Source of the DNA: Bacteroidales bacterium
GTDB lineage: Bacteria > Bacteroidota > Bacteroidia > Bacteroidales > VadinHA17
Assembly (NCBI GenBank): GCA_030692905.1
Contig: JAUYBT010000086.1
Coordinates: forward strand, 1 to 13,506
Direction of reading: 5' to 3'
Length of the DNA: 13,506 nt
Both the position numbers and the translations under genes were made by a program. Below, piece by piece: positions 1 through 6,862 of the stretch (positions are counted from its first letter, which is position 1; each line of letters opens with the position of its first letter). The notes below the pieces were generated by a model. The model saw only the letters and a program-made list of their open reading frames with translations, did not search any database and was not told the DNA's origin.

Positions 1-596
1 TCGGAAGGTATACTGATGACTATATAATTCTTATCTCAAGTTCTAAAATATTTAGTTATGCTGGTCAAAGAATTGGCATGATGGCAATATCCGATCATCT
101 TTTTGAAAGACAATATCCCGATCTTTTAAGGTATTATTCGAGTGATAAATTTGGTCATTCCGCTATCTTTGGTGCTATTTATGCTTTATCAGCCGGGGTT
201 GCACATTCAGTTCAGTACGGCCTTGCCGCTTTACTGAAAGCAGTAAATGATGGAAATTACAGGTTTATCAGTATAGTTAAGGAATACGGTGAAAAGGCCA
301 GGATAATAAAAGCGCTGTTTGTTGCTAACGGATTTAAAATTCCTTACGATATGGACCTTGATGAGCCACTTGCAGATGGTTTCTATTTCACCATTTCCTA
401 TCCCGGAATGAAGAGCAGTGAATTGCTGGAGGAACTTCTTTGTTATGGAATCAGCGCAATTTCGCTCGACATAACCGGAAGTAACAGGAATGATGGTTTA
501 AGGGCATGTGTCTCACAAGTTGTTCGGGAACAATTTGATGATCTCGAGAATCGTCTGAAACGTTTTAATGAAGATCACGCTTTAAAAATGGATTAA
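1..596 (+). CDS. PLP-dependent aminotransferase class I/II, 3' part (5' end outside window)
   Basis: This is the C-terminal part of a fold-type I aminotransferase, which moves the amino group between an amino acid and a 2-oxoacid. The reading frame is open from the left edge, with codons starting at position 3. The ATG at 78 is therefore internal and not the true start. Before it, the frame encodes the PLP-lysine motif S-S-S-K-I-F-S-Y-A-G-Q-R-I-G at about 39-77, where the Lys would form the Schiff base. Near the C-terminus, G-L-R-A-C-V-S carries the Arg expected to bind the substrate carboxylate. About 198 residues are visible, roughly half of a 400-430 residue enzyme. The stop lies 11 bases before the ferredoxin gene of the ketoacid oxidoreductase operon, so it probably supplies that enzyme with 2-oxoacid. 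The amino acid used cannot be read from this fragment. Confidence 0.9.
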   Translation, partial: GRYTDDYIILISSSKIFSYAGQRIGMMAISDHLFERQYPDLLRYYSSDKFGHSAIFGAIYALSAGVAHSVQYGLAALLKAVNDGNYRFISIVKEYGEKARIIKALFVANGFKIPYDMDLDEPLADGFYFTISYPGMKSSELLEELLCYGISAISLDITGSNRNDGLRACVSQVVREQFDDLENRLKRFNEDHALKMD

Positions 597-607
597 TTTT
601 TATAGAT

Positions 608-832
608 ATGGCAAAGATAAGGGGCAGTATTGTAGTAAATATTGAGAAATGTAAAGGATGCGAAGTATGTATGGTTTCGTGTCCTACAGGCACTATAGCT
701 ATGGCAAAGGAGGTTAATGGGAAAGGTTATAATTATGCCTATCCTTTAAATCCTGAGCTGTGTATTGGCTGTGCCAACTGTGCAATGGTTTGTCCCGATG
801 GGGTAATAACAGTTTATAAAACAAAAATATAG
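608..832 (+). CDS. 4Fe-4S ferredoxin (delta) subunit of 2-oxoacid:ferredoxin oxidoreductase
   Basis: A 74-residue protein with two complete CxxCxxCxxxCP cluster motifs: Cys 15, 18, 21, 25 and Cys 52, 55, 58, 62. It should hold two [4Fe-4S] clusters. This is the electron-transfer subunit of four-subunit ketoacid oxidoreductases: it takes electrons from the thiamine-diphosphate site and passes them to free ferredoxin in the cytoplasm. Its size and its position directly before the alpha subunit are standard for the VorB-type enzyme of Bacteroidota. The ATG at 608 follows an AT-rich leader with no Shine-Dalgarno sequence. Its stop is 7 bases before the ATG chosen for the alpha subunit. A free bacterial ferredoxin is possible, but the operon position argues for a dedicated subunit. 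Confidence 0.93.
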   Translation: MAKIRGSIVVNIEKCKGCEVCMVSCPTGTIAMAKEVNGKGYNYAYPLNPELCIGCANCAMVCPDGVITVYKTKI

Positions 833-839
833 GCAGGTG

Positions 840-1910
840 ATGAAAAAGGAATTAAGATTAATGAAGGGCAATGAGGCTGTTGCAGAAGCTGCAATACGTG
901 CCGGTGCCGATGGTTATTTCGGGTATCCTATTACACCTCAGAGCGAGATTTTGGAGTACCTGATGGAGGCAAATCCGGCTGAAACTACAGGTATGGTAGT
1001 TCTTCAGGCAGAGAGTGAAGTTGCTGCAATTAATATGGTATACGGGGGAGCAGCCTGCGGGAAAAAAGTAATGACATCTTCTTCGTCACCGGGCATCAGC
1101 CTTAAACAGGAGGGTATCTCCTATATCGCCGGAGCAGAGCTGCCATGCCTGATAGTCAATGTAGTCAGGGGAGGCCCTGGTCTTGGTACCATCCAGCCTG
1201 CGCAATCAGATTATTTTCAGTCGGTTAAGGGAGGAGGGCATGGCGATTATCATCTGATTGTACTGGCGCCGGCATCAGTTCAGGAAATGGCTGATTTTGT
1301 CGATCTGGGTTTTGATCTTGCTTTTAAATATCGCAATCCTGTTCTGATACTCTCTGACGGTGCAATAGGGCAGATGATGGAAAAGGTTTATCTGAGTCAG
1401 CAGAAAGAGAGATCAAAAGTATTCCCCGACTGGGCCACAACCGGAAAGCCGGCAACAAGGGAAAGGAATATTATTACCTCACTTGATCTTGATCCTAACG
1501 GAATGGAGATGCATAACCATAAACTTCAGGCAAAGTATAATGAGATAAGGGAAAAAGAGGTGCGTTATGAGGAGTTCCAATGCGAAGATGCTGAATATCT
1601 TTTAGTGGCTTACGGAACAAGTGCCAGGGTTTGCCAGAAAGCAGTTCAGCTTCTACGGGAAAAAGGCCTCAAAGTAGGCTTATTAAGACCTGTTACACTA
1701 TTTCCTTTTCCGACAAAACGGATAAATGATCTCTCGGGACAGGTAAAAGGGATCCTTTCGGTGGAGATGAGCGCCGGCCAGATGGTGGAAGACGTGCTTC
1801 TGGCAGTCAACGGGAAAGTACCTGTAAAGCACTTTGGAAGGATGGGAGGTATTGTTCCAACACCTGAAGAGGTGGTCGAAAATCTGAAATCAAAAATTAT
1901 AGGAGGTTAG
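840..1910 (+). CDS. vorB: 2-oxoacid:ferredoxin oxidoreductase alpha subunit (VorB type)
   Basis: The alpha subunit of a CoA-acylating 2-oxoacid:ferredoxin oxidoreductase of the branched-chain (3-methyl-2-oxobutanoate) or 2-oxoglutarate type. The N-terminal pyrimidine-binding domain of the thiamine-diphosphate fold is marked by K-G-N-E-A-V-A-E-A-A at about residues 9-18 and G-Y-P-I-T-P-Q-S-E at about 28-36. The last third is the transketolase C-terminal-like domain, with L-L-V-A-Y-G-T-S-A followed by L-L-R-P-V-T-L-F-P-F-P. I prefer the ATG at 840 over the GTG at 837; the choice changes one residue. At about 356 residues it matches the usual VorB size. The substrate is not fixed by sequence alone: homologues are labelled VorB, but 2-oxoglutarate (KorA) remains possible. 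The last codons contain the ribosome-binding site of the next gene. Confidence 0.92.
   Translation: MKKELRLMKGNEAVAEAAIRAGADGYFGYPITPQSEILEYLMEANPAETTGMVVLQAESEVAAINMVYGGAACGKKVMTSSSSPGISLKQEGISYIAGAELPCLIVNVVRGGPGLGTIQPAQSDYFQSVKGGGHGDYHLIVLAPASVQEMADFVDLGFDLAFKYRNPVLILSDGAIGQMMEKVYLSQQKERSKVFPDWATTGKPATRERNIITSLDLDPNGMEMHNHKLQAKYNEIREKEVRYEEFQCEDAEYLLVAYGTSARVCQKAVQLLREKGLKVGLLRPVTLFPFPTKRINDLSGQVKGILSVEMSAGQMVEDVLLAVNGKVPVKHFGRMGGIVPTPEEVVENLKSKIIGG
1901..1907 (+). promoter_or_regulatory. Strong Shine-Dalgarno site for the beta subunit gene
   Basis: AGGAGGT lies 6 bases before the ATG at 1914. It is formed by the last Gly-Gly codons and the stop of the alpha subunit gene. It fixes the beta subunit start and suggests tight translational coupling. 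It stands out because the other genes here have no comparable site, as is usual for Bacteroidota. Confidence 0.55.
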
Positions 1911-1913
1911 GAT

Positions 1914-2693
1914 ATGATTGAAGTTACCGGAATTAAAGAAATCATAAAACCAGAGAATCTGGTTTATAAGAAAACAAAGATAATGACAGACAATACTTTG
2001 TCGTACTGCCCGGGTTGCGGACATGGAACTGCCCATCGTATCCTTGCTGAAGTTATTGATGAAGAGGGTCTCCAGTCCCAGACAATAGGCGTATCACCTG
2101 TTGGGTGTTCTGTTTTGCTGTATAATTATCTTGATGTTGATATTCAGCAGGCCGCACACGGACGTGCTCCCGCTGTTGCCACTGCTATTAAGCGTCTCTT
2201 GCCCGATAAGTTTGTTTTTACATACCAGGGTGATGGGGACCTTGCAGCTATCGGTACCGCTGAGACTATCCACGCCTGTAACAGAGGCGAAAATATCCTG
2301 ATCATTTTTATAAATAACGGGATTTACGGAATGACCGGAGGACAGATGGCACCAACCACACTTCCCGGAATGAAATCATCAACATCACCATACGGCAGAG
2401 ATGTCAAAACAATGGGTAATCCACTTAAGATGACCGATATTGTTGCAACACTTCCCGGCACATACTACGTTACGCGGCAGAGCGTTCATACTCCGGCCAA
2501 CGTTCGAAAGACAAAGAAAGCTATCAGAAAAGCTGTTCAATATCAAAAACTTGATAAGGGTGCCTGCTTTATTGAAATAGTCTCAAATTGTCCTTCTGGT
2601 TGGAAGATGACTCCTGTCCAGTCAAATAAGTGGATGGAGGAAACCATGTTCCCGTATTACCCCCTCGGAGATCTGAAGACTCCGGAAGAATAG
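1914..2693 (+). CDS. vorA: 2-oxoacid:ferredoxin oxidoreductase beta subunit, thiamine-diphosphate binding
   Basis: The catalytic beta subunit of 259 residues, holding the diphosphate end of thiamine diphosphate. Visible motifs are Y-C-P-G-C-G-H-G at 31-38, the G-D-G-D metal and diphosphate motif start at 106-109, and the N-N-G-I-Y-G-M-T-G-G-Q segment at 134-144. This is the classic split GDG...NN signature of the family. With the alpha subunit it decarboxylates a 2-oxoacid and forms the acyl-CoA, passing electrons to the ferredoxin subunit. It starts 3 bases after the alpha stop behind a strong AGGAGGT site, which fixes the start. Length and gene order match VorA/KorB proteins. The Vor or Kor substrate label is inferred from the alpha subunit, not from residues in this chain. 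Confidence 0.93.
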   Translation: MIEVTGIKEIIKPENLVYKKTKIMTDNTLSYCPGCGHGTAHRILAEVIDEEGLQSQTIGVSPVGCSVLLYNYLDVDIQQAAHGRAPAVATAIKRLLPDKFVFTYQGDGDLAAIGTAETIHACNRGENILIIFINNGIYGMTGGQMAPTTLPGMKSSTSPYGRDVKTMGNPLKMTDIVATLPGTYYVTRQSVHTPANVRKTKKAIRKAVQYQKLDKGACFIEIVSNCPSGWKMTPVQSNKWMEETMFPYYPLGDLKTPEE

Positions 2694-2696
2694 TCT

Positions 2697-3269
2697 ATGC
2701 ATATTAATTATGAAATTCGTAAGAAAATGACTGAAGAAATTATTATAACCGGATTTGGAGGACAGGGTGTTCTGTCGATGGGTAAAATAATGGCCTATTC
2801 GGGGGTTATGCAGGATATGGAAGTAAGCTGGATGCCATCATACGGACCGGAAATGCGTGGAGGTACTGCAAACGTTACCGTGATAATAAGCAGTGAAAGA
2901 ATCAGTTCTCCGATTGTCAGGCATTTCGATACTGCTATTATTCTTAACCAGCAATCGCTAGATAAATTTGAGAGCTCGATTAAACCCGGAGGAGTTCTTA
3001 TTTACGACAGCAACGGTATTACCAGGCATCCGGAAAGAAAAGACATTGTAGTCTATCGTGTTGATGCAACTGAAGAGGCTGCAAGAATGAACAGTTCAAA
3101 AACTTTCAATATGATTGTTCTTGGTGGCTTTCTTAAGGTTAAGCCTTTAATAAAACTTGAGAATGTTATAAAAGGTCTCAAGAAGTCACTGCCAGAACGG
3201 TATCATAATCTGATTCCAATGAACGAGAAAGCTCTAAAGCGGGGTATTGAGATTATTCAAAAAGTCTGA
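2697..3269 (+). CDS. vorC: 2-oxoacid:ferredoxin oxidoreductase gamma subunit
   Basis: The gamma subunit of the ketoacid oxidoreductase, Pfam POR type. It carries the glycine-rich G-F-G-G-Q-G-V motif close to its N-terminus, followed by the conserved W-M-P-S-Y-G-P-E-M-R-G-G-T-A segment; both are hallmarks of the family. In related enzymes this subunit contributes to CoA binding. Two starts are possible: ATG at 2697 (190 residues) and ATG at 2727 (180 residues, beginning M-T-E-E-I-I-I-T-G). Family members usually begin only a few residues before the glycine motif, so 2727 is quite likely the true start. I give the longer form because it begins 3 bases after the beta subunit stop. It is the last gene of the operon; the next gene converges from the other strand 90 bases away. 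Confidence 0.92.
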   Translation: MHINYEIRKKMTEEIIITGFGGQGVLSMGKIMAYSGVMQDMEVSWMPSYGPEMRGGTANVTVIISSERISSPIVRHFDTAIILNQQSLDKFESSIKPGGVLIYDSNGITRHPERKDIVVYRVDATEEAARMNSSKTFNMIVLGGFLKVKPLIKLENVIKGLKKSLPERYHNLIPMNEKALKRGIEIIQKV

Positions 3270-3359
3270 TAATCAATCACTTTAGGGGAGATGGCTGCGT
3301 CAGCAGACAGAGGGGTGCTAGTCTCAAAGACAAAAGATTTTTAAGAACAACATGTCGCC

Positions 3360-3956
3360 TTATTTTTCATAAAAATGCATTTCGGTTATATACTTCCAGA
3401 CTGCCGGCGGAAGGAAATACGACATATCCTTTCCGTTTTTAATTCCGTCCCGGATAAAGGTGCCGGAGATATCCATAAGCGGGGCTTCTACAGAATGTAT
3501 GTCTGCTGTTGAAAGGATCTGATCGAGCAGGGGAGAAGATGGTTTTCCTGAATCAGGTCGCGGATAAATATAAATCGGGTATTTCCTTATCAACTCATCT
3601 GCATTTTTCCATTTATGAAGGGTATAAAGATTGTCTTCTCCCATTACAAGACAAAATTCATTTTTCGGGTATTTCTCTTTTAAATATGTCAGGGTATCAA
3701 TAGTGTAAGAGGGAACAGGCAGTTTGAATTCTATATCTGTAGCTTTCAATCTGATATTATCGCCAATAGCAAGCTGTGCCATGTAAAGTCGCTGATGATC
3801 AGCCAGCAGAGTCACCTTCTTTTTTAACGGATTTTGAGGGCTGACCACAAACCAAACCTGATCGAGACCGGCAAATTCAGTCATGTATCCGGCAATAGCG
3901 ATATGGCCGATATGAACCGGGTTAAATGATCCGAAATATAAGCCAATTTTAGCCAT
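3360..3956 (-). CDS. nadD: Nicotinate-nucleotide adenylyltransferase
   Basis: A cytoplasmic enzyme of NAD synthesis that joins nicotinate mononucleotide and ATP to give deamido-NAD. The 198-residue protein has the nucleotidyltransferase signature G-S-F-N-P-V-H-I-G-H at residues 9-18, including the HxGH motif. The second ATP-binding motif I-S-G-T-F-I-R-D is at about 163-170, a variant of ISSTxIR. Length and domain order are normal for NadD. It is the last gene of a minus-strand run and follows gmk by 14 bases. The yicC-gmk-nadD order is common in Bacteroidota. The start at 3956 gives the expected short lead-in to the first motif. No terminator is visible after its stop. Confidence 0.96.
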   Translation of the reverse strand: MAKIGLYFGSFNPVHIGHIAIAGYMTEFAGLDQVWFVVSPQNPLKKKVTLLADHQRLYMAQLAIGDNIRLKATDIEFKLPVPSYTIDTLTYLKEKYPKNEFCLVMGEDNLYTLHKWKNADELIRKYPIYIYPRPDSGKPSSPLLDQILSTADIHSVEAPLMDISGTFIRDGIKNGKDMSYFLPPAVWKYITEMHFYEK

Positions 3957-3970
3957 CGGAATAAACTGAT

Positions 3971-4537
3971 TTATCTTCCAAGAAAGGATGAAACTATTTT
4001 CTGAGCTTCTTCCTTAGCTTTATCCAACTGGTTGTTAACTATGACAGTGTCGAACTGATTGGCAAGCTTAAGTTCGTCCCTTGCTTTATCAACTCTCATT
4101 CTGATTTTTTCCGGACTGTCCGTCCCTCTCTTAACCAGTCGGTTCTCAAGATCTTCAATTGATGGGGGCATAATGAATAATGCAATCGAATTTGTGCCAA
4201 ATTTCTTCTTCAGGTTTATTCCTCCTTTTGCATCGACATCAAATAAAACAAAATTTCCTTTTGCCCATATTCTCTCTAACTCGCTTTTAAGGGTCCCGTA
4301 CAGGAGATCCTTATAAACCTCTTCCCATTCAACGAATTCATTGTTTTCAATCTTTTTTTTGAATTCGGGGACTGTAAGAAAAAAATAGTCTTTTCCATCA
4401 GTCTCATTGCCTCTTAACGGCCTGGTTGTGGCCGATACTGAAAAAGCAAGCTTTAATCCGCTGTCGAGCAGATGCTTAACGATTGTCGTTTTCCCGGCAC
4501 CCGAAGGTGCTGAAATGATTACCAGTTTTCCTTCCAT
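3971..4537 (-). CDS. gmk: Guanylate kinase
   Basis: It phosphorylates GMP to GDP with ATP, in the cytoplasm. The P-loop S-A-P-S-G-A-G-K-T-T is at residues 9-18. The GMP-binding region includes S-A-T-T-R-P at 35-40, Glu45, Tyr51 and Y-G-T at 80-82. At 188 residues it is a typical short bacterial form. The start at 4537 places the P-loop nine residues in, as in known guanylate kinases. Only 2 bases separate it from the end of yicC, so the two are very likely co-transcribed and perhaps translationally coupled. nadD follows 14 bases after its stop. Confidence 0.97.
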   Translation of the reverse strand: MEGKLVIISAPSGAGKTTIVKHLLDSGLKLAFSVSATTRPLRGNETDGKDYFFLTVPEFKKKIENNEFVEWEEVYKDLLYGTLKSELERIWAKGNFVLFDVDAKGGINLKKKFGTNSIALFIMPPSIEDLENRLVKRGTDSPEKIRMRVDKARDELKLANQFDTVIVNNQLDKAKEEAQKIVSSFLGR

Positions 4538-4539
4538 TA

Positions 4540-5415
4540 TTATAATACATTCAGTGTCTGTTCTTTGATTTTTTCCAGTTCATCTTTCATCATCACTACC
4601 AGTTTTTGAATTGAAGCATCGTTTGCCTTTGAACCGATGGTATTGATCTCACGGCCAATCTCCTGTGCGATGAAGTTTAGTATCTTTCCGTTTGGCGATG
4701 GAGTGTTGGCTGTCTCCAGAAAATAATCACAATGAGTTTTTAATCTTACTTTTTCTTCATTGATGTCATATTTTTCCAGATAGAAGATAAGTTCCTGCTC
4801 AAATCTGTTCTTATCAAGGTTTTCCTGTCCCAGGTTCTCTTCAAGGAGAGCCTTGAGTTTTTCCCTGATTTTTGTAATTCTTCCTGCCTCAAACGTCTCA
4901 ACTGTTTCGAGTAACGACAATATCTTCCCGATACATTTTTTCAGATCGGCCATAATTGAATTACCTTCTTCAATCCTGTACAGGTCAAGCATGGTAATCG
5001 ACGCAATGATTTGATTTTTAACCATTTCCCATTCCGTTTCCGATATCTCGGGTTTTTCGGTTTTGAGTGTGTCGGGGAGTTTCATTATAGCTGTAAAAAT
5101 CTGATCATCAAGGTCTATTTTGAGCTCAGCCGCTATCTCTTTAAACTGGTTGTAATAATTTCTTACTGCTGATTTGTTAATGACCGTAACAACTTCATCA
5201 TCAAGCATGTCGCAGTAGATGGTGAATTCAATTTTCCCCCTATCGAGTCTCTGACTTATAAGATTCCTGATTTCAGGCTCCTTTTCCTTATATAGCCAAG
5301 GCAGCTTGGTATTCAGATCAAACTGTTTGGAATTGAGTGATTTTATTTCGATGGTTATTTTTTTCTGCGGAGCTTCAGCTATGGCTTTTCCGTAGCCTGT
5401 CATGGATTTTATCAT
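4540..5415 (-). CDS. yicC: YicC/YloC family endoribonuclease
   Basis: A 291-residue YicC family protein. The N-terminus has the family-defining M-I-K-S-M-T-G-Y-G-K-A. The C-terminal DUF1732 region, about residues 215-291, shows E-E-K-V-R-L-K-T-H, then F-I-A-Q-E-I-G-R-E-I-N-T-I-G-S-K-A and a closing E-K-I-K-E-Q-T-L-N-V. Family members are described as endoribonucleases or RNase-associated proteins acting on RNA in the cytoplasm; the target in this organism is not known. The first Met matches relatives, which also begin M-I-R/K-S-M-T. A GGGAG sits directly against the ATG, too close to be a normal ribosome-binding site. It lies upstream of gmk with a 2-base gap, and 45 bases after the MATE gene. 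Confidence 0.95.
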   Translation of the reverse strand: MIKSMTGYGKAIAEAPQKKITIEIKSLNSKQFDLNTKLPWLYKEKEPEIRNLISQRLDRGKIEFTIYCDMLDDEVVTVINKSAVRNYYNQFKEIAAELKIDLDDQIFTAIMKLPDTLKTEKPEISETEWEMVKNQIIASITMLDLYRIEEGNSIMADLKKCIGKILSLLETVETFEAGRITKIREKLKALLEENLGQENLDKNRFEQELIFYLEKYDINEEKVRLKTHCDYFLETANTPSPNGKILNFIAQEIGREINTIGSKANDASIQKLVVMMKDELEKIKEQTLNVL

Positions 5416-5460
5416 CTCCCTTTTTTTTGGTTTAGAGTGAACTTAATATAGGGTTGTAAG

Positions 5461-6807
5461 TTACAAATTCTCCTGGTATTTAACAACTGTTTTCTTCTTC
5501 CAACGTCCTGATTTATAGTAAAAGTAAGATAATACCATACCGATCGCCCATCCTGCGGGAATCGCCCACCAGATACCTGTAGCACCTATCTTTCCGGATA
5601 AAAACCAGGCCATTGGGATCCTGATGATCCAGAGTGAGAAGAGAGAAAAAAACATCGGTATAAGGGTATCTCCGGCACCGCGTGTTACACCATTAAAGAT
5701 AAACATGAGAGTGAACATAATATAGAATGAACTGACTATTGTAAGGTATTGGTTCCCAATCCTGACAACCTCACTGTCATTAGTAAATAGGCTCATCAGG
5801 ATATGGCCTCCAAAGACAATAAAGATAGTTGTAACAATTGTTACAATTCCGGACATCTTCAACGTGGCAATAAGGCCTACCCTAATCCTTTCAGGTTTAT
5901 TTGCACCAATATTCTGACCAACAAATGTTGAGAGGGCCTGAGAAAATGACATAGCCGGAATCATTGCCAGAGCATCGAGCCGGCTGGCAACGGAAAACCC
6001 TGCTATTACATTGGTTCCAAATTTGTTAACTATACCCATTAAAGCCAGCGCCCCCATTGCCACTAGAGTCTGCTGTATACCTGTTGGCAGTCCGATATTT
6101 ATACTTTGCCGGAATATCTCCCTGTCGAAATGGAGTCCTTTTATCGCTATCTTTATTATTTTATGGGTCTTATTAAGCCAATAAATTGCAAGACCAAAAG
6201 CCAGTCCGTTTGAAATGAGGGTTGCATAGGCGGCTCCGGCAACTCCCCATTTAAAAACCGCTACGAACAGAAGGACGAGGATGATATTTACGACCGTAGC
6301 AACTATCAGAAAGTACAAAGGGGTTTTGGAGTCGCCCAGTCCTCTGAGGACAGCACTTGTACCATTAAAACCAAAAAATATTATTATTCCTGATAGATAG
6401 ATACGGAGATATTGAACCGCCTGCGGCATGATATCCTCTGGAAGACCTAAGAGTCGAAGAAGTGGTTCGCTGATAATTAACCCGATTACAGTTGCTATGA
6501 TACCGGCAATTGCACTGTAGATGTACATTGTATCGATAGCCCGTTTAACTTTTACAAAGTCTTTGGCTCCAAAGTATTGCGAGATAACCACCGTTGTGCC
6601 CATAACGAGACCGATGATCATCGATACAATGATAAATATCACAGGGAAAGATGCTCCGACAGCTGCCAGTGCCTCTTTCCCAATAAACTTTCCGACAACT
6701 ATGCTGTCGACAACACTGAATAGTTGCTGGAAAACGTTTCCCAGAAGCATTGGTGCTGCAAATTGAAAAATGAGTTTTCCTTCTTTTCCGTTTGTGAGAT
6801 CCTGCAT
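5461..6807 (-). CDS. MATE family efflux transporter
   Basis: A 448-residue inner-membrane protein with about twelve strongly hydrophobic segments and the two-lobed arrangement of the MATE (multidrug and toxic compound extrusion) family. The N-terminus, with L-T-N-G then F-A-A-P-M-L-L-G-N-V-F-Q-Q-L-F and V-D-S-I-V-V-G-K-F-I-G, is characteristic. The equivalent V-A-S-R-L-D-A-L-A segment starts the second lobe. These proteins export cationic or toxic small molecules using a sodium or proton gradient; the substrate here is unknown. The C-terminus is short and Lys-rich. It lies 55 bases downstream of the broken tryptophanase gene and 45 bases upstream of yicC, all in the same direction, so it could be part of a longer transcript. 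Confidence 0.95.
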   Translation of the reverse strand: MQDLTNGKEGKLIFQFAAPMLLGNVFQQLFSVVDSIVVGKFIGKEALAAVGASFPVIFIIVSMIIGLVMGTTVVISQYFGAKDFVKVKRAIDTMYIYSAIAGIIATVIGLIISEPLLRLLGLPEDIMPQAVQYLRIYLSGIIIFFGFNGTSAVLRGLGDSKTPLYFLIVATVVNIILVLLFVAVFKWGVAGAAYATLISNGLAFGLAIYWLNKTHKIIKIAIKGLHFDREIFRQSINIGLPTGIQQTLVAMGALALMGIVNKFGTNVIAGFSVASRLDALAMIPAMSFSQALSTFVGQNIGANKPERIRVGLIATLKMSGIVTIVTTIFIVFGGHILMSLFTNDSEVVRIGNQYLTIVSSFYIMFTLMFIFNGVTRGAGDTLIPMFFSLFSLWIIRIPMAWFLSGKIGATGIWWAIPAGWAIGMVLSYFYYKSGRWKKKTVVKYQENL

Positions 6808-6825
6808 CCGTAAAATTTAGACCCG

Positions 6826-6856
6826 CAAAGGAAATCAATAAAAGGATACTATCAAA
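6826..6856 (-). promoter_or_regulatory. Possible Bacteroidota-type promoter for the MATE gene
   Basis: On the minus strand, TTTG (6853-6856) is followed after 19 bases by TTCCTTTG (6826-6833). The known Bacteroides consensus is TTTG, about 19-21 bases, then TAnnTTTG, so this differs at one defined base. It would give a leader of only about 10-15 bases before the ATG at 6807. This is a pattern match in AT-rich DNA and could be chance. If real, the MATE gene would be transcribed independently of the tryptophanase gene. Confidence 0.27.
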
Positions 6857-6862
6857 GCCGGT

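Noticed and set aside
78..80. ATG as the start of a 172-residue protein
   Set aside because: The frame is open upstream and encodes the PLP-lysine motif of the aminotransferase, so this Met is internal.
3270..3359. Bidirectional terminator between the convergent gamma subunit and nadD genes
   Set aside because: Only 4-base stems such as GCTG/CAGC and GTCT/AGAC were found, with no adjoining T-run, so no terminator can be supported.
6545..6838. 97-codon open frame on the minus strand overlapping the MATE gene start
   Set aside because: It is an alternative frame over the highly conserved N-terminal MATE segment, and its Cys/Ser/Arg-rich translation looks non-biological.
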